Assembly (NCBI RefSeq): GCF_000025185.1
Contig: NC_013720.1
Location: forward strand, 868,001-932,000
Source: Pirellula staleyi DSM 6068
GTDB lineage: Bacteria > Planctomycetota > Planctomycetia > Pirellulales > Pirellulaceae
Length of the DNA: 64,000 nucleotides
Direction of reading: 5' to 3'
Under the pieces are notes generated by a model. That model ran no database searches and was not told the DNA's origin. It worked only from the letters and a program-made list of their open reading frames with translations. Of this stretch, positions 51,866-60,141 are shown one piece after another (position 1 is the stretch's first letter; every line of letters starts with the position of its first letter). The translations under genes were made by a program, and so were the position numbers.

Positions 51866-52918
51866 TTGTCTGCTAAACGAATCCTGCTCTCGATCGTCAA
51901 GTACGGCATTCCTGTCGTGTTGCTCGGCACGCTGGGCTATTCCGCTGCGCAAGATCCCGAGTTCATTCGCCTGCTCGAAGGTCCCAAACGCTGGGAACTG
52001 CTGGCGGCAGCAGCCGTTGTCACGCTGGTGGCGGTGGCGGTGACCATCGTCCGCTGGCAAATCCTGGCGCAAGCCATCGGCCTGAGGCTCAGCCTGCGCG
52101 ATTCGCTCCGGATCGGCTTTTTGGGCTATCTCCTGAACCTGATGGCGTTTGGTCTAGTAGGTGGCGACGCTCTTAAGGCCACGTTCTTGTGTCAGCTCGA
52201 ACCTAAGCGAAAAACCGAAGCGGTGGCCAGCGTGCTGATCGATCGTGTGATCGGACTTTACGCCCTGCTGATGCTCGCCGCACTCGCCTCGCTGCTCATC
52301 GATTTCGAAGCGATCCATTTTCGCACAATCGAAGATGAACGCACGATCGGCACGCTGATCGTCGTGACACAAATCGGAGCCGCTGTCGCCACGCTGGGTC
52401 TGGTGCTGCTAATGATTCCTGGCCTCGCCGAAGCCAAGCTGTGGGATCGTTTGGGGCACTTGCCGGTAGTGGGAAAAGTTCTTGCCAAACTGATCGATGC
52501 CACGCGGATGTATCGCCGCCGATTCGATCAACTGGCGCTTGCGATTGTGATGAGCCTGGTGGTCCATTCGCTCTATGTGGCGATGGTCTACCTCGTAGCG
52601 CTCGGACTTGGCAGCACGCCACCCAGCATCGCGTCGCATTTTGTGATTGTGCCGATGTCGATGGTGGCCGGTGCACTTCCGATCGGCACGTTCGAAGCGG
52701 TGCTCGATACACTCTATCGCGGCATCTCGGCGGCAAGTGTTCCCGCGCGACAAGGGTTTCTCATCGCCCTCACGTTTCGCTGCATTCAGCTGGTCGTCGC
52801 AACGGTCGGCATTGGCTACTACCTGACGAGCAAAGGGGAGATGCAACAGCTGCTCGACGCCAGCGCCAAGAGCAAAGAAGAGCCGCCACTGGAGGGGCAG
52901 AGCACCGTCGCGTCGTAA
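51866..52918 (+). CDS. Lysylphosphatidylglycerol-synthase-TM-like flippase-domain protein
   Basis: A 350-residue membrane protein with about eight helices of the UPF0104/LPG synthase TM type, whose members are thought to move lipids or lipid-linked sugars. Typical parts are LRIGFLGYLLNLMAFGLVGGDALKA (strongly conserved GG-D-A-K), VASVLIDRVIGLYALLM and the closing PIGTFEAVLDTLYRG. The catalytic cytosolic domain of MprF is absent. The start is the TTG at 51866 (GGGAG about ten bases upstream); this is the first start after the last in-frame stop and other choices would cut the first helix. Confidence 0.8.
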   Translation: MSAKRILLSIVKYGIPVVLLGTLGYSAAQDPEFIRLLEGPKRWELLAAAAVVTLVAVAVTIVRWQILAQAIGLRLSLRDSLRIGFLGYLLNLMAFGLVGGDALKATFLCQLEPKRKTEAVASVLIDRVIGLYALLMLAALASLLIDFEAIHFRTIEDERTIGTLIVVTQIGAAVATLGLVLLMIPGLAEAKLWDRLGHLPVVGKVLAKLIDATRMYRRRFDQLALAIVMSLVVHSLYVAMVYLVALGLGSTPPSIASHFVIVPMSMVAGALPIGTFEAVLDTLYRGISAASVPARQGFLIALTFRCIQLVVATVGIGYYLTSKGEMQQLLDASAKSKEEPPLEGQSTVAS

Positions 52919-53004
52919 GCTATGGCTTACAGCATGGCGATAGAAACAGCCGAATCTCCCTTGAAATATGGCTGTTTTGCAAAAAGCCAAGATTGCCCGA
53001 GCAG

Positions 53005-53904
53005 CTACTCGGCTGCTGCCTGCTTGATGCGGCCACCATCGTGGATCAATTTCGGAGCAGTCGCTTCGTCGAACGTTCCGCCACTGATCGTGGCTTCGCA
53101 GTAGCCTTCCACGCGGAGCTGCGATTCGCCGTTGCCTTGCGCCTCGCAGCTGACCACACGCACCCGCGAACTACCTGCCACCACAATCCCAGCGCGACCA
53201 TTGTCGTTGGCGGCGATACCCATCAGATCGACATTGGAGCAGAGGTCGTGCGCGTTCACTCCATCGAGCTGAAAACCGCGCACCACCAGATCGCTGATCA
53301 CCACGTTTCGCACATCGTAGAGCGTGATCCCCACAGGCCACTTCCCCGCGCGCAAATCGTAGCTCGAAGGCAATTTTCCTTCTTCCACGCGGAACAGCAG
53401 TTTGCCTTGCAGCAGCGTCCATTCCAGCGGCTTCAGATCACGAAGAGCGGCGAGATTCGAGTGACGCACCAAGCGCACATCGCCGAGCGAAAGTTGCTGA
53501 TAGCTGCGCCTGGTGAGTTCGATTGAAAAGATATCGCCAGTTTCAAATTCCCACCGGCCATTCATCACCGATTCACTACCGTCGAGCACGGCACCATTGC
53601 CAATGATTTGGAATTTCTGCTCGCTCGTTCCGCTATTTTTTCCACCTTGCAGCGTGATCGATTCGCGGTAGGGCTCGCCCGTGTTCTTGATAATGATCCG
53701 GTCGGCGGGACCTGCCATGTAAAGAGCGCGAGCGATGCTGCGGCACGGTCCAGATGCCAGTCCGCGTGAATCTTCGGAAGCACCGTTGCGATGGTCGTCT
53801 CCCGCTAGGTTGTCGACATAAACGTCGCGAGCTGCAAGGTCGAGCGAACCGGCGAGCAAGGCACCAGCGGCGAAAATCCCCCAGAACCAGTTTTTGCAGC
53901 GCAT
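53005..53904 (-). CDS. Secreted right-handed beta-helix protein
   Basis: A 299-residue exported protein (signal: FWGIFAAGALLAGSLDLAARD). The mature part begins DVYVDNLAGDD, the typical opening of pectate-lyase-like parallel beta-helices, followed by ADRIIIKNTGEPYRES and a ladder of turns such as VVISDLVVRGFQLDG, VDLMGIAANDNGRAG and VRVVSCEAQGNGESQ. The catalytic residues of a known lyase family are not obvious. ATG 53904 is preceded by GGTGA; the longer frame adds about 96 residues of non-coding character. It stands alone. Confidence 0.8.
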   Translation of the reverse strand: MRCKNWFWGIFAAGALLAGSLDLAARDVYVDNLAGDDHRNGASEDSRGLASGPCRSIARALYMAGPADRIIIKNTGEPYRESITLQGGKNSGTSEQKFQIIGNGAVLDGSESVMNGRWEFETGDIFSIELTRRSYQQLSLGDVRLVRHSNLAALRDLKPLEWTLLQGKLLFRVEEGKLPSSYDLRAGKWPVGITLYDVRNVVISDLVVRGFQLDGVNAHDLCSNVDLMGIAANDNGRAGIVVAGSSRVRVVSCEAQGNGESQLRVEGYCEATISGGTFDEATAPKLIHDGGRIKQAAAE

Positions 53905-54270
53905 GATCGTCACCATTCTCCAACTCGGGCGTGCTTTGTAGCAGACTATCTCTCTTCGACTGATCATCGGCCGACGAGAGCCAAGCAGCGCTGCGCGGAG
54001 CGTGAATTGCCTGATATAAGGCGTCGGTAAAACAATCCGCTGAAACGGTTTAGAGCGCGGCGCTCGCCCGACAACCAAGCGCGGCGCACCAAGGCTGAGG
54101 AAACGGACGCGAAATCGCTGTTGGTAAATATGAAGGAGGCTCATTCTAAGTGTGAATTTTACCACTTCTTCAGGGTGCGCTGATTGCGACACGCCCTCTC
54201 ACACCCGAAACTACGACTTACATCCTCTCCACATTGTCCCATCTTCCGCTTCTGCTGCGAGACTCGCTCC
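53905..54270. other. Divergent spacer, no supported gene
   Basis: About 365 bases between the beta-helix gene and the OB-fold gene. Frames here are extensions of the two neighbours and have no support. No clear operator was seen. Confidence 0.4.
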
Positions 54271-54699
54271 ATGATCACCTTTTCATCGCTCCGCCCTGCT
54301 CTGCTGTTCACAATCGCCACGCTGCTGTGTGGATGGGCCGTTCCTGTCGGCGCTGAGGAAGAGCCAGCAGTCATCACCCCTGCTGAAGCTCGCGCTAACA
54401 TCGACAAAGAGGCCACTGTCGAGTTTGAAGTGAAGTCGACCAAGGACCTGCTCGAAACGCGCGGCGCTGTGTACCTCGATAGCGAATCGAACTTCCGCGA
54501 TCCGAAGAATTTTGCCGTCTCGATCAAGAAATCAGCCGCCGCCGAACTGAAAGAAAAAATGATCGACGACCCAGCAGCCTACTACAAAGGGAAGAAGATT
54601 CGCGTACAAGGAACCATCAAAGATGTCGGTGGTGTGCCACGCATCGAAGTCACCAAAGCGAGCCAAATCACCCTCGTCGAACCAGCCACTGCGGAATAG
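54271..54699 (+). CDS. Small exported OB-fold-like protein
   Basis: A 142-residue exported protein. The signal peptide is SLRPALLFTIATLLCGWAVPVGA. The mature domain resembles the bacterial OB-fold (tower) proteins: VITPAEARANIDKEATVEFEVKST, then FAVSIKKSAAAELKEKMIDD, and KGKKIRVQGTIKDVGGVPRI as the closing strands. The ligand is not known. The start is at ATG 54271; the in-frame ATG at 54184 would bury the signal peptide. Confidence 0.7.
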   Translation: MITFSSLRPALLFTIATLLCGWAVPVGAEEEPAVITPAEARANIDKEATVEFEVKSTKDLLETRGAVYLDSESNFRDPKNFAVSIKKSAAAELKEKMIDDPAAYYKGKKIRVQGTIKDVGGVPRIEVTKASQITLVEPATAE

Positions 54700-54828
54700 T
54701 GAATTCATATAATTCACACCCAGCGCTCAGTAACTTCTTGCCGTCATCTCACCATTGCTTGTCGATCGGAGTCGCTGCAAACGGTGCAGCAACTCCTCTC
54801 TCGAATCGCCTTACGTGAGCGCAAGTAG

Positions 54829-56199
54829 CTAAGGGGCGACTTCGTAGGCGGAGAGGCTGGTTTGGGGGCGGCTGCTGTGGGTGCGGATGAAAAGCGTGCC
54901 GCGCGCGAGTGCGGGAAGTGGCCGAGTTCCTTCGGTGGCTCGACCCGACGCCATCACGGCGATTTCCTGAGGCTCTGCGGGGGGCGATCCTTTGGGGGCG
55001 AGCAGATCGACCGCCGATAGCAGCGTGAACTTCTCGGGGGTCGCTTGGACCAGCAGCAGTCGGCCATCGGCGGTGAGGAAGAGGAGTTTATCGTCCGCGC
55101 GAATGACATGAGCGATACCAAAATTGGCCTGTTTCCAGCGGACCTTTCCGGTGGCCAGATCTACACATCTCAGCTCGCCAGCAGCTCCATCTTCGCGGCC
55201 ATGCGTGCCGTAGAGAAAGCCGTCGAAATGAACCGGTGTTGCGTACTGGCTCGACAAAACGTCGTCCGCTTCCCAAAGTGGCTTTGCTTCCACCGCGCCA
55301 CTGCTTGTGACGCTCAGCTTCAGCAGCTTCGCTCCAATTCCATAACTGGCTGTTAGGAACAGCTGATCCTTGATGACGAGCGGCATCGCGGCATTGACGG
55401 TTGGTCCCGAGCGCCCGAACTCGGTGATGTTTTGATACTTTCCGCTGGCTGGATCGACGAGCACGGTGTCGAGGCGCGTGACAAAGATCACTTGCGGTTT
55501 TTGCTGCACCTGCCAAGTGATCGGCGAGGCATAGCTGGCTTCAAAGCTCGAGGTTTTGTAGCGAATAACCCCGGTTTTCAGCTCTAGTCCGACAATCCCT
55601 GCATTCCTGGCACCGACGTTCACAAGCACCGTGTCTCCCACGACAATCGGCGTGCTTCCCGCGCCGAAATAACCCTCGTCGGCTCCCAGATCGGCAAACA
55701 GACTTTGTGACCAAAGTTTCTTGCCGGTATCGAGACTCACGGCATACAAATCGCCAGCGGCTCCAAGTGCCACGACCATGTTGCCACTGATTACCGGGAC
55801 ACAGCGTGGCCCCAGATCGCTATCGATGCCGCCACGATAGTTGGCCTCGAAATCGGCTTTCCAAAGCGAGTTGCCGGTGGCGAAATCCAGTGCTTCGATG
55901 CGCTCGACTCCTTCGACACGATGAAAAGCGATGACACGATTGGCTTGCACGCTCACACCGGCGTAGCCACTACCCAGGGGCTTGGTCCAGCGTGCTTTGG
56001 GCCCAGCGGCGGGCCAGCGATCGGCCAGCTTTTCGTCGACCCCGACACCATCTCGATTCGGTCCCAAAATGCCAGGCCAATCCCCTCCCTGTGCTATCTC
56101 GGCCGACAGCAGCGCGGCCAGGAGTACCACCAGCCGAGGAAACTTGTCAGTGCAAAGTGATGCCAGGGGCTGGAGAATCGTAGTGAGGGCTCGGTGCAT
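54829..56199 (-). CDS. Exported PQQ-like beta-propeller protein
   Basis: A 456-residue exported propeller protein, the second in this window. The signal peptide is VVLLAALLSAEIAQGG, and the mature part opens WPGILGPNRDGVGVD, as in the planctomycete BamB-like family. Blade motifs include GNSLWKADF, GKKLWSQSL, VIRYKTSSF and GKVRWKQAN. It keeps the general pattern but shares little sequence with the propeller protein at 16.7 kb. It stands alone. Confidence 0.85.
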   Translation of the reverse strand: MHRALTTILQPLASLCTDKFPRLVVLLAALLSAEIAQGGDWPGILGPNRDGVGVDEKLADRWPAAGPKARWTKPLGSGYAGVSVQANRVIAFHRVEGVERIEALDFATGNSLWKADFEANYRGGIDSDLGPRCVPVISGNMVVALGAAGDLYAVSLDTGKKLWSQSLFADLGADEGYFGAGSTPIVVGDTVLVNVGARNAGIVGLELKTGVIRYKTSSFEASYASPITWQVQQKPQVIFVTRLDTVLVDPASGKYQNITEFGRSGPTVNAAMPLVIKDQLFLTASYGIGAKLLKLSVTSSGAVEAKPLWEADDVLSSQYATPVHFDGFLYGTHGREDGAAGELRCVDLATGKVRWKQANFGIAHVIRADDKLLFLTADGRLLLVQATPEKFTLLSAVDLLAPKGSPPAEPQEIAVMASGRATEGTRPLPALARGTLFIRTHSSRPQTSLSAYEVAP

Positions 56200-56469
56200 C
56201 GGATCGATTCTTTCCGGCGGAAGAGTGGGCTGAGTGGCGTGTCGGCTGCCGCAGTGTAGCGTCTAGGTGCGGCCGATTCCCCCTAGGGAACCGCCTGGTC
56301 AAGTAGAAAAAGGGAGTTTGTCAAAAGGGGGATTTTCTCTTAGTATAAGAATACTGCCCGAAGTAGCGACCAAGGCCATTTCGAGCGCACTTCGGCACCA
56401 CCGGCAGACCGACATCGTTCAGCCGTAAATCCATTCCATACTGGCACTTAGATCGGGAGTTCGACGCGC

Positions 56470-57609
56470 GTGGCGAGACGGTTTCGACTCTTCGAGAAAA
56501 AGCGTGGCGACCGCCGCACCGGATCCAATCTGGTGGGGAGCGTGAGCGAAGCGCTCTTCTTCAGCGGAATTTTTCTGCTGGGGGTTCTCTCGCTGTCGGC
56601 ACTGCTAGCCACCAAGTTCATCGACGAGTCCCCCTTCGTCACGGTTCGAATCCCGACGCCAGGTTTTGGCTTTTGGCTGATGATTTTGGTCCTCACGTCG
56701 TTTGTGATTCTTGGTGCCAGTGGACTGATTTGGACCGTCCTGCGGATTGGTGTTTCAGCCGAACGACGCAGCGCTATGGCACGGTCGGCCGAGGGAATTA
56801 ATCCGCTCGAAGATGTCGCTCCACGCCATCGCGATTTCCCCACCGTTCCGCCCCACGATGGTCTCACGAATAGCCCCGGCATCGAACTCGCCTATCGTCT
56901 CCCCCCTTCGCAATCCCCGGGCTGGCGATTACTGGCCACCACTCTCTTTGCGCTTGCGGCGACCGGCGTCGGTTCGATACTGACCGTTTTGGCGGTGAAG
57001 AGCTTTGTCGACCACAAACCGGAGTGGCTGTTATCGCTGTTCTTGCTCCCATTCTGGGGCGTGGCAGGTGGCAGTCTCTACTTCCTGATTCGACTCATTC
57101 GCATCCACACCGGCATGGGACCCACGACGATCGAGATCTCCGATCATCCGCTGATCCCTGGCCGCGAGTATCAGGTTTCCCTTTCGCAGCATGGTCACAT
57201 CGACGTTCGTAAACTGCAGCTAGTGCTGCGATGCGAAGAAGATGTCACCTATCGCCAAGGGACCGATTTGCGCAGCGAATCGCGCGTGGTTCACGAACAC
57301 ACCCTGCTGGTGGCCGAGAACATCAAGATCGTGCCTTCCGAGGCGTATCAACAAACGTGCTTGCTCGCGATTCCGAGCGACGCCATGCATTCCTTCGAGT
57401 CCCCTCACGCCGCTGTCCATTGGCGGTTGGTGGTCAAAGGACTTGTGGAAGGTTGGCCACCGTTTCAGCGCGGCTTTGCGATTGTCGTGCACCCCGGAGA
57501 AGCAACGCAGCGTGCCGAGCAGCAGTTGCAACAAGAGCCTCTTTCGCTGATGGTCCCAGCCTCGGTTTCGGCTGCACCACTCCCTTCGACTGCGGGAGCA
57601 CGTGCCTGA
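56470..57609 (+). CDS. Membrane protein with arrestin-like C-terminal domain
   Basis: A 379-residue protein with two pairs of helices (about residues 25-48, 66-92, 150-178 and 185-207) and a cytosolic-looking C-terminal domain of about 150 residues made of beta strands (TTIEISDHPLIPGREYQVSLS, then LQLVLRCEEDVTY, HTLLVAENIKIV, HWRLVVKGLVEGWPPFQRGFAIVV). This alternation and the end fit an arrestin/Vps26-like sandwich. The start is GTG 56470 with CGGGAG upstream. It begins a three-gene unit: the next gene starts inside its stop codon. Confidence 0.65.
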   Translation: MARRFRLFEKKRGDRRTGSNLVGSVSEALFFSGIFLLGVLSLSALLATKFIDESPFVTVRIPTPGFGFWLMILVLTSFVILGASGLIWTVLRIGVSAERRSAMARSAEGINPLEDVAPRHRDFPTVPPHDGLTNSPGIELAYRLPPSQSPGWRLLATTLFALAATGVGSILTVLAVKSFVDHKPEWLLSLFLLPFWGVAGGSLYFLIRLIRIHTGMGPTTIEISDHPLIPGREYQVSLSQHGHIDVRKLQLVLRCEEDVTYRQGTDLRSESRVVHEHTLLVAENIKIVPSEAYQQTCLLAIPSDAMHSFESPHAAVHWRLVVKGLVEGWPPFQRGFAIVVHPGEATQRAEQQLQQEPLSLMVPASVSAAPLPSTAGARA

Positions 57610-58007
57610 TGGACCCTCTCCTCAGTCTCTGCCTGGGTGGAGGCCGCAAACAGTACGCATCGGGGGACGAACTTGTCGTCGAGTATCAGATCGACGTCGT
57701 CGAACCTTCGGAAATCCAGGCGGTCGAAGCCTCCGTCTTGTGGTTCACCGAAGGAAAAGGGGAAGAAGATTTGGGAGTCCACTTCTTCGAGCGCCGGCTT
57801 CCTGCTGATGCTGAAGAAAGTGACCTGCGTCCCCTGCGCCGCTTCAAGACACGACTCCCCAACAGCCCGCTGAGTTACAACGGCGCCATCTTCTCGATTC
57901 GCTGGTGCGTTCGCCTGCGTCTGTTCCTCAAACGAGGGCGCGAGTTTGTTCTGGAGCAACCATTTACACTCGGTTCAGTTCCAGCTGTCGCGACTCCTTC
58001 GAAGTGA
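57609..58007 (+). CDS. Small arrestin-like beta-sandwich protein
   Basis: A 132-residue soluble protein starting MDPLLSLCLGGGRKQYASGD. Its strands (DELVVEYQIDV, IQAVEASVLWFTEGKGEEDLG, ISVYNGAI-like SYNGAIFSIRWCVRLRLFLKRG) resemble the N-terminal half of an arrestin-like sandwich and may complete the C-terminal domain of the upstream protein. Its ATG overlaps the TGA of the previous gene by one base, so the two are coupled in translation. Confidence 0.6.
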   Translation: MDPLLSLCLGGGRKQYASGDELVVEYQIDVVEPSEIQAVEASVLWFTEGKGEEDLGVHFFERRLPADAEESDLRPLRRFKTRLPNSPLSYNGAIFSIRWCVRLRLFLKRGREFVLEQPFTLGSVPAVATPSK

Positions 58008-58102
58008 CCTCGCAGCTGCGGTCGACCCACTAGAATCGCGGTTTTCCGCCAGGAAATCGTGGTTTATTGCCCGGCAACTTGGCTCACGCTCGATCGATTT
58101 CT

Positions 58103-58711
58103 ATGAACGATCCATCGATCAATCCGTTCGCCACACGCTACACGCGCCCCGGTGAATTGCCTTACCTGCTGCCCGATGGACTCACGATCGCAAAGCTCGT
58201 CGATCGTCTCAAGCAGCAGCACTGGCGCGGCGCAATCGTCGGGCCCCATGGGAGCGGCAAATCATCGCTGCTGGCAGCTTGTCGTGAAGAGTTCCTGAAA
58301 AGAGAGCGAATACTTTCCGAGTATTCACTTCACAATCACGAAAGAACTTTGGCAAACTTATTTACAAATGCACGATCGTGGAACGATCGAACTTTAGTGA
58401 TCGTCGATGGGTACGAACAGCTCAGCTGGCGCTCGACATTGCAGCTCGCGTTTCTCGTACGTATCCGGCGGGCGGGATTGGTGGTCACGGTACATGCCCC
58501 GACGAACCTGCCCACTTGGTACGAAACAGTTCCGAGCGCCGAGCTCGCCGAACAAGTTGCGAAACTGGCCATCCATCGCGCACTCGTTGACCCGCAAGCG
58601 ACGCAAGAAAAACTCGATCGCGAAACGATCCATGCTGCCTACCACGGCGACGGCAACATTCGCGAAACCCTCTTCCGGCTCTACGACATCTGGCGGGCTA
58701 AGCAGTCGTAA
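58103..58711 (+). CDS. P-loop ATPase, planctomycete type
   Basis: A 202-residue cytoplasmic ATPase. It begins NPFATRYTRPGELPYLLPDG, then Walker A GPHGSGKSS (residues 47-55), a helix, and LVIVDGYEQL (Walker B, with Asp; Glu replaced by Gly) near residues 98-107; a sensor-like segment VVTVHAPTNLP follows. The fold fits a small AAA/STAND-like NTPase without an extra effector domain. It starts about 95 bases after the arrestin-like gene, on the same strand. Bases 58300-58375 are markedly more AT-rich than the neighbours. Confidence 0.65.
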   Translation: MNDPSINPFATRYTRPGELPYLLPDGLTIAKLVDRLKQQHWRGAIVGPHGSGKSSLLAACREEFLKRERILSEYSLHNHERTLANLFTNARSWNDRTLVIVDGYEQLSWRSTLQLAFLVRIRRAGLVVTVHAPTNLPTWYETVPSAELAEQVAKLAIHRALVDPQATQEKLDRETIHAAYHGDGNIRETLFRLYDIWRAKQS

Positions 58712-58759
58712 TGCTTGTCGTGAAGCATTCGGCGATGGTGCTCGCTGCATGGTCGAGCG

Positions 58760-59218
58760 TTACGAGTGCTCCCGCTCGAACATGATGAAGTCGGTGTTGA
58801 TCGCAGTACCACCGCAGCGGGCGATGATCTTCGCCAGTTGCCCGCGATGATACGGACCATGCAGCGCCACATGGGTCAGGATGTCAGCCACCGATGTGGC
58901 AAACGAATCTCCTCGGCTGTTGCTATAGCGAATCAGCTCTGTCAGCCGCGACTCATCAAGCTGCGACAAGAATGCTTGATATCCCGCCTGATTTTCATCA
59001 GCTAGCGTCGCACATTGCTCGAGGCTGAGGGTGGGCCAGACGGCGTGCGTTGGCTCACGATGTTCGAGCCGCGCGAGCCACACATGCTCTGCTGCCAGCA
59101 TATGCGCGAGTAGCGGCATTGCCTCTGCGTGTGCTTCAGGGGTCGCGCGCACCGCGCTAATCACTCGGCGACTGGCCCACGCTGCATAAGCAAGCAGTCG
59201 CTGAAAATAAGCTTTCAT
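58760..59218 (-). CDS. DinB family protein
   Basis: A 152-residue four-helix-bundle protein of the DinB/YfiT type. It starts MKAYFQRLLAYAAWASRRV; the metal ligands are likely in LAHMLAAEHVWLARL and in THVALHGPYHRGQLAKII, which has the usual H-x3-H spacing. AAGGAGA lies about eight bases before ATG 59218, so the longer frame was rejected. Some family members are thiol-dependent metalloenzymes; the reaction here is unknown. Confidence 0.85.
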   Translation of the reverse strand: MKAYFQRLLAYAAWASRRVISAVRATPEAHAEAMPLLAHMLAAEHVWLARLEHREPTHAVWPTLSLEQCATLADENQAGYQAFLSQLDESRLTELIRYSNSRGDSFATSVADILTHVALHGPYHRGQLAKIIARCGGTAINTDFIMFEREHS

Positions 59219-59507
59219 AGTGGCTTCTCCTTCTCGGCGATGCGCAGCGATCGCGCATCGAGACGACCATCGTACAAGCAACAACATCTCCAAGAGGTGC
59301 CGTGCAGCAGCAATGTTCGCGCAGAAGAATAATTGAAGCCAGCAGCTTCATAGGCAGACGACTCCCCCTTCGCAAAACAGGCGTTTTTCGCTGGAAAACG
59401 CACTGTTTCAACACTCCGAGCGCGGCGAGCGACAGATTGGGTCACACGCTCGCGCGCATCGGCTAGGAATCAATCGAGGGGGAGTTACTCTGCGATCGAA
59501 AGCAAAA

Positions 59508-59798
59508 CTAGGCGACCAATTGCTGGCGTGTTTTGCTGGCTCGCGAGGCGCGGAAGAAGCCGTACTTCTCCAAAGCCTTGAAGACTTCTTCGAGGGTCTT
59601 CTCGCCAAAGTTGGCGATGCCCAAAAGATCTTCGCGTGTGCAGTTCAGAAGATCGCGAACCGTGAAGATGCCACGCTCTTCGAGGCAATTGGTGGTTCGC
59701 ACCGTGAGGCCAATCTCTGCAGTGCTCATCTCGAGCCGCTCCTGCATGAGGCGTGCGTTTTCGTCGTGTTGGCTCAGCGGAATGCGCGTCCTGCTCAT
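59508..59798 (-). CDS. Stand-alone RNA polymerase alpha C-terminal-domain protein
   Basis: A 96-residue protein. Residues 25-82 read as an alpha-CTD: IGLTVRTTNCLEERGIFTVRDLLNCTREDLLGIANFGEKTLEEVFKAL-type sequence with the helix-hairpin-helix NFGEKTLEEV and the residues of helix 1 (LTVRTTNCLEERG) that contact UP-element DNA. The N-terminal dimerisation domain of RpoA is absent. GGGAAGGAA lies before the ATG. A short basic tail follows (ASRASKTRQQ). It could bind UP elements or compete with RNA polymerase. It stands alone and is divergent from the helicase gene. Confidence 0.85.
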   Translation of the reverse strand: MSRTRIPLSQHDENARLMQERLEMSTAEIGLTVRTTNCLEERGIFTVRDLLNCTREDLLGIANFGEKTLEEVFKALEKYGFFRASRASKTRQQLVA

Positions 59799-60141
59799 GG
59801 GGGTTCCTTCCCTAAATCAGATCGAAACAAAAATCGGGTTGTTCGGTGCCAAGTCTGTTGCGAGCAATCCTGCTCAAACCTTTACTTGGCTCTGACGTGG
59901 GAGAAATATAGCAGGCGATGCTCCAATTCCTAGCGTTTTCTGCACTAATTCTTGAGAAATTTTTTAAGAGTTGCTGTCACTGCTAGCACAGCATTACTGG
60001 CACAGGGGGCTTAGAACTTCGTGTACAATTTTCTATAATACTGATCAGTTGCAGTATCACCCGCGTAGCAACTTTGGAGGCGAGAATTCGGCTCTCCCGA
60101 GCATTGCCGACCGGCGCAGTTTTTTGAGCAGGATGGTTGTC
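59799..60141. other. Divergent regulatory spacer
   Basis: About 340 bases between the alpha-CTD gene and the helicase gene. It is AT-richer than the surroundings. Apart from the promoter at 60011-60039 nothing was identified; on the minus strand a TATATT at about 59908-59913 may be the -10 of the alpha-CTD gene. Confidence 0.4.
60011..60039 (+). promoter_or_regulatory. Probable promoter of the helicase gene
   Basis: A consensus TATAAT at 60034-60039 is preceded after 17 bases by TTAGAA, a weak -35. It lies about 100 bases before the chosen start. Confidence 0.5.

Noticed and set aside
51567-52043. A 158-codon frame across the spacer and the start of the flippase-like gene
   Set aside because: It overlaps the well-supported membrane protein in another frame and has no signal or domain.
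56318-56349. TTGTCA and TATAAG as a promoter before the membrane/ATPase operon
   Set aside because: The spacing is 20 bases, outside the usual 16-18.
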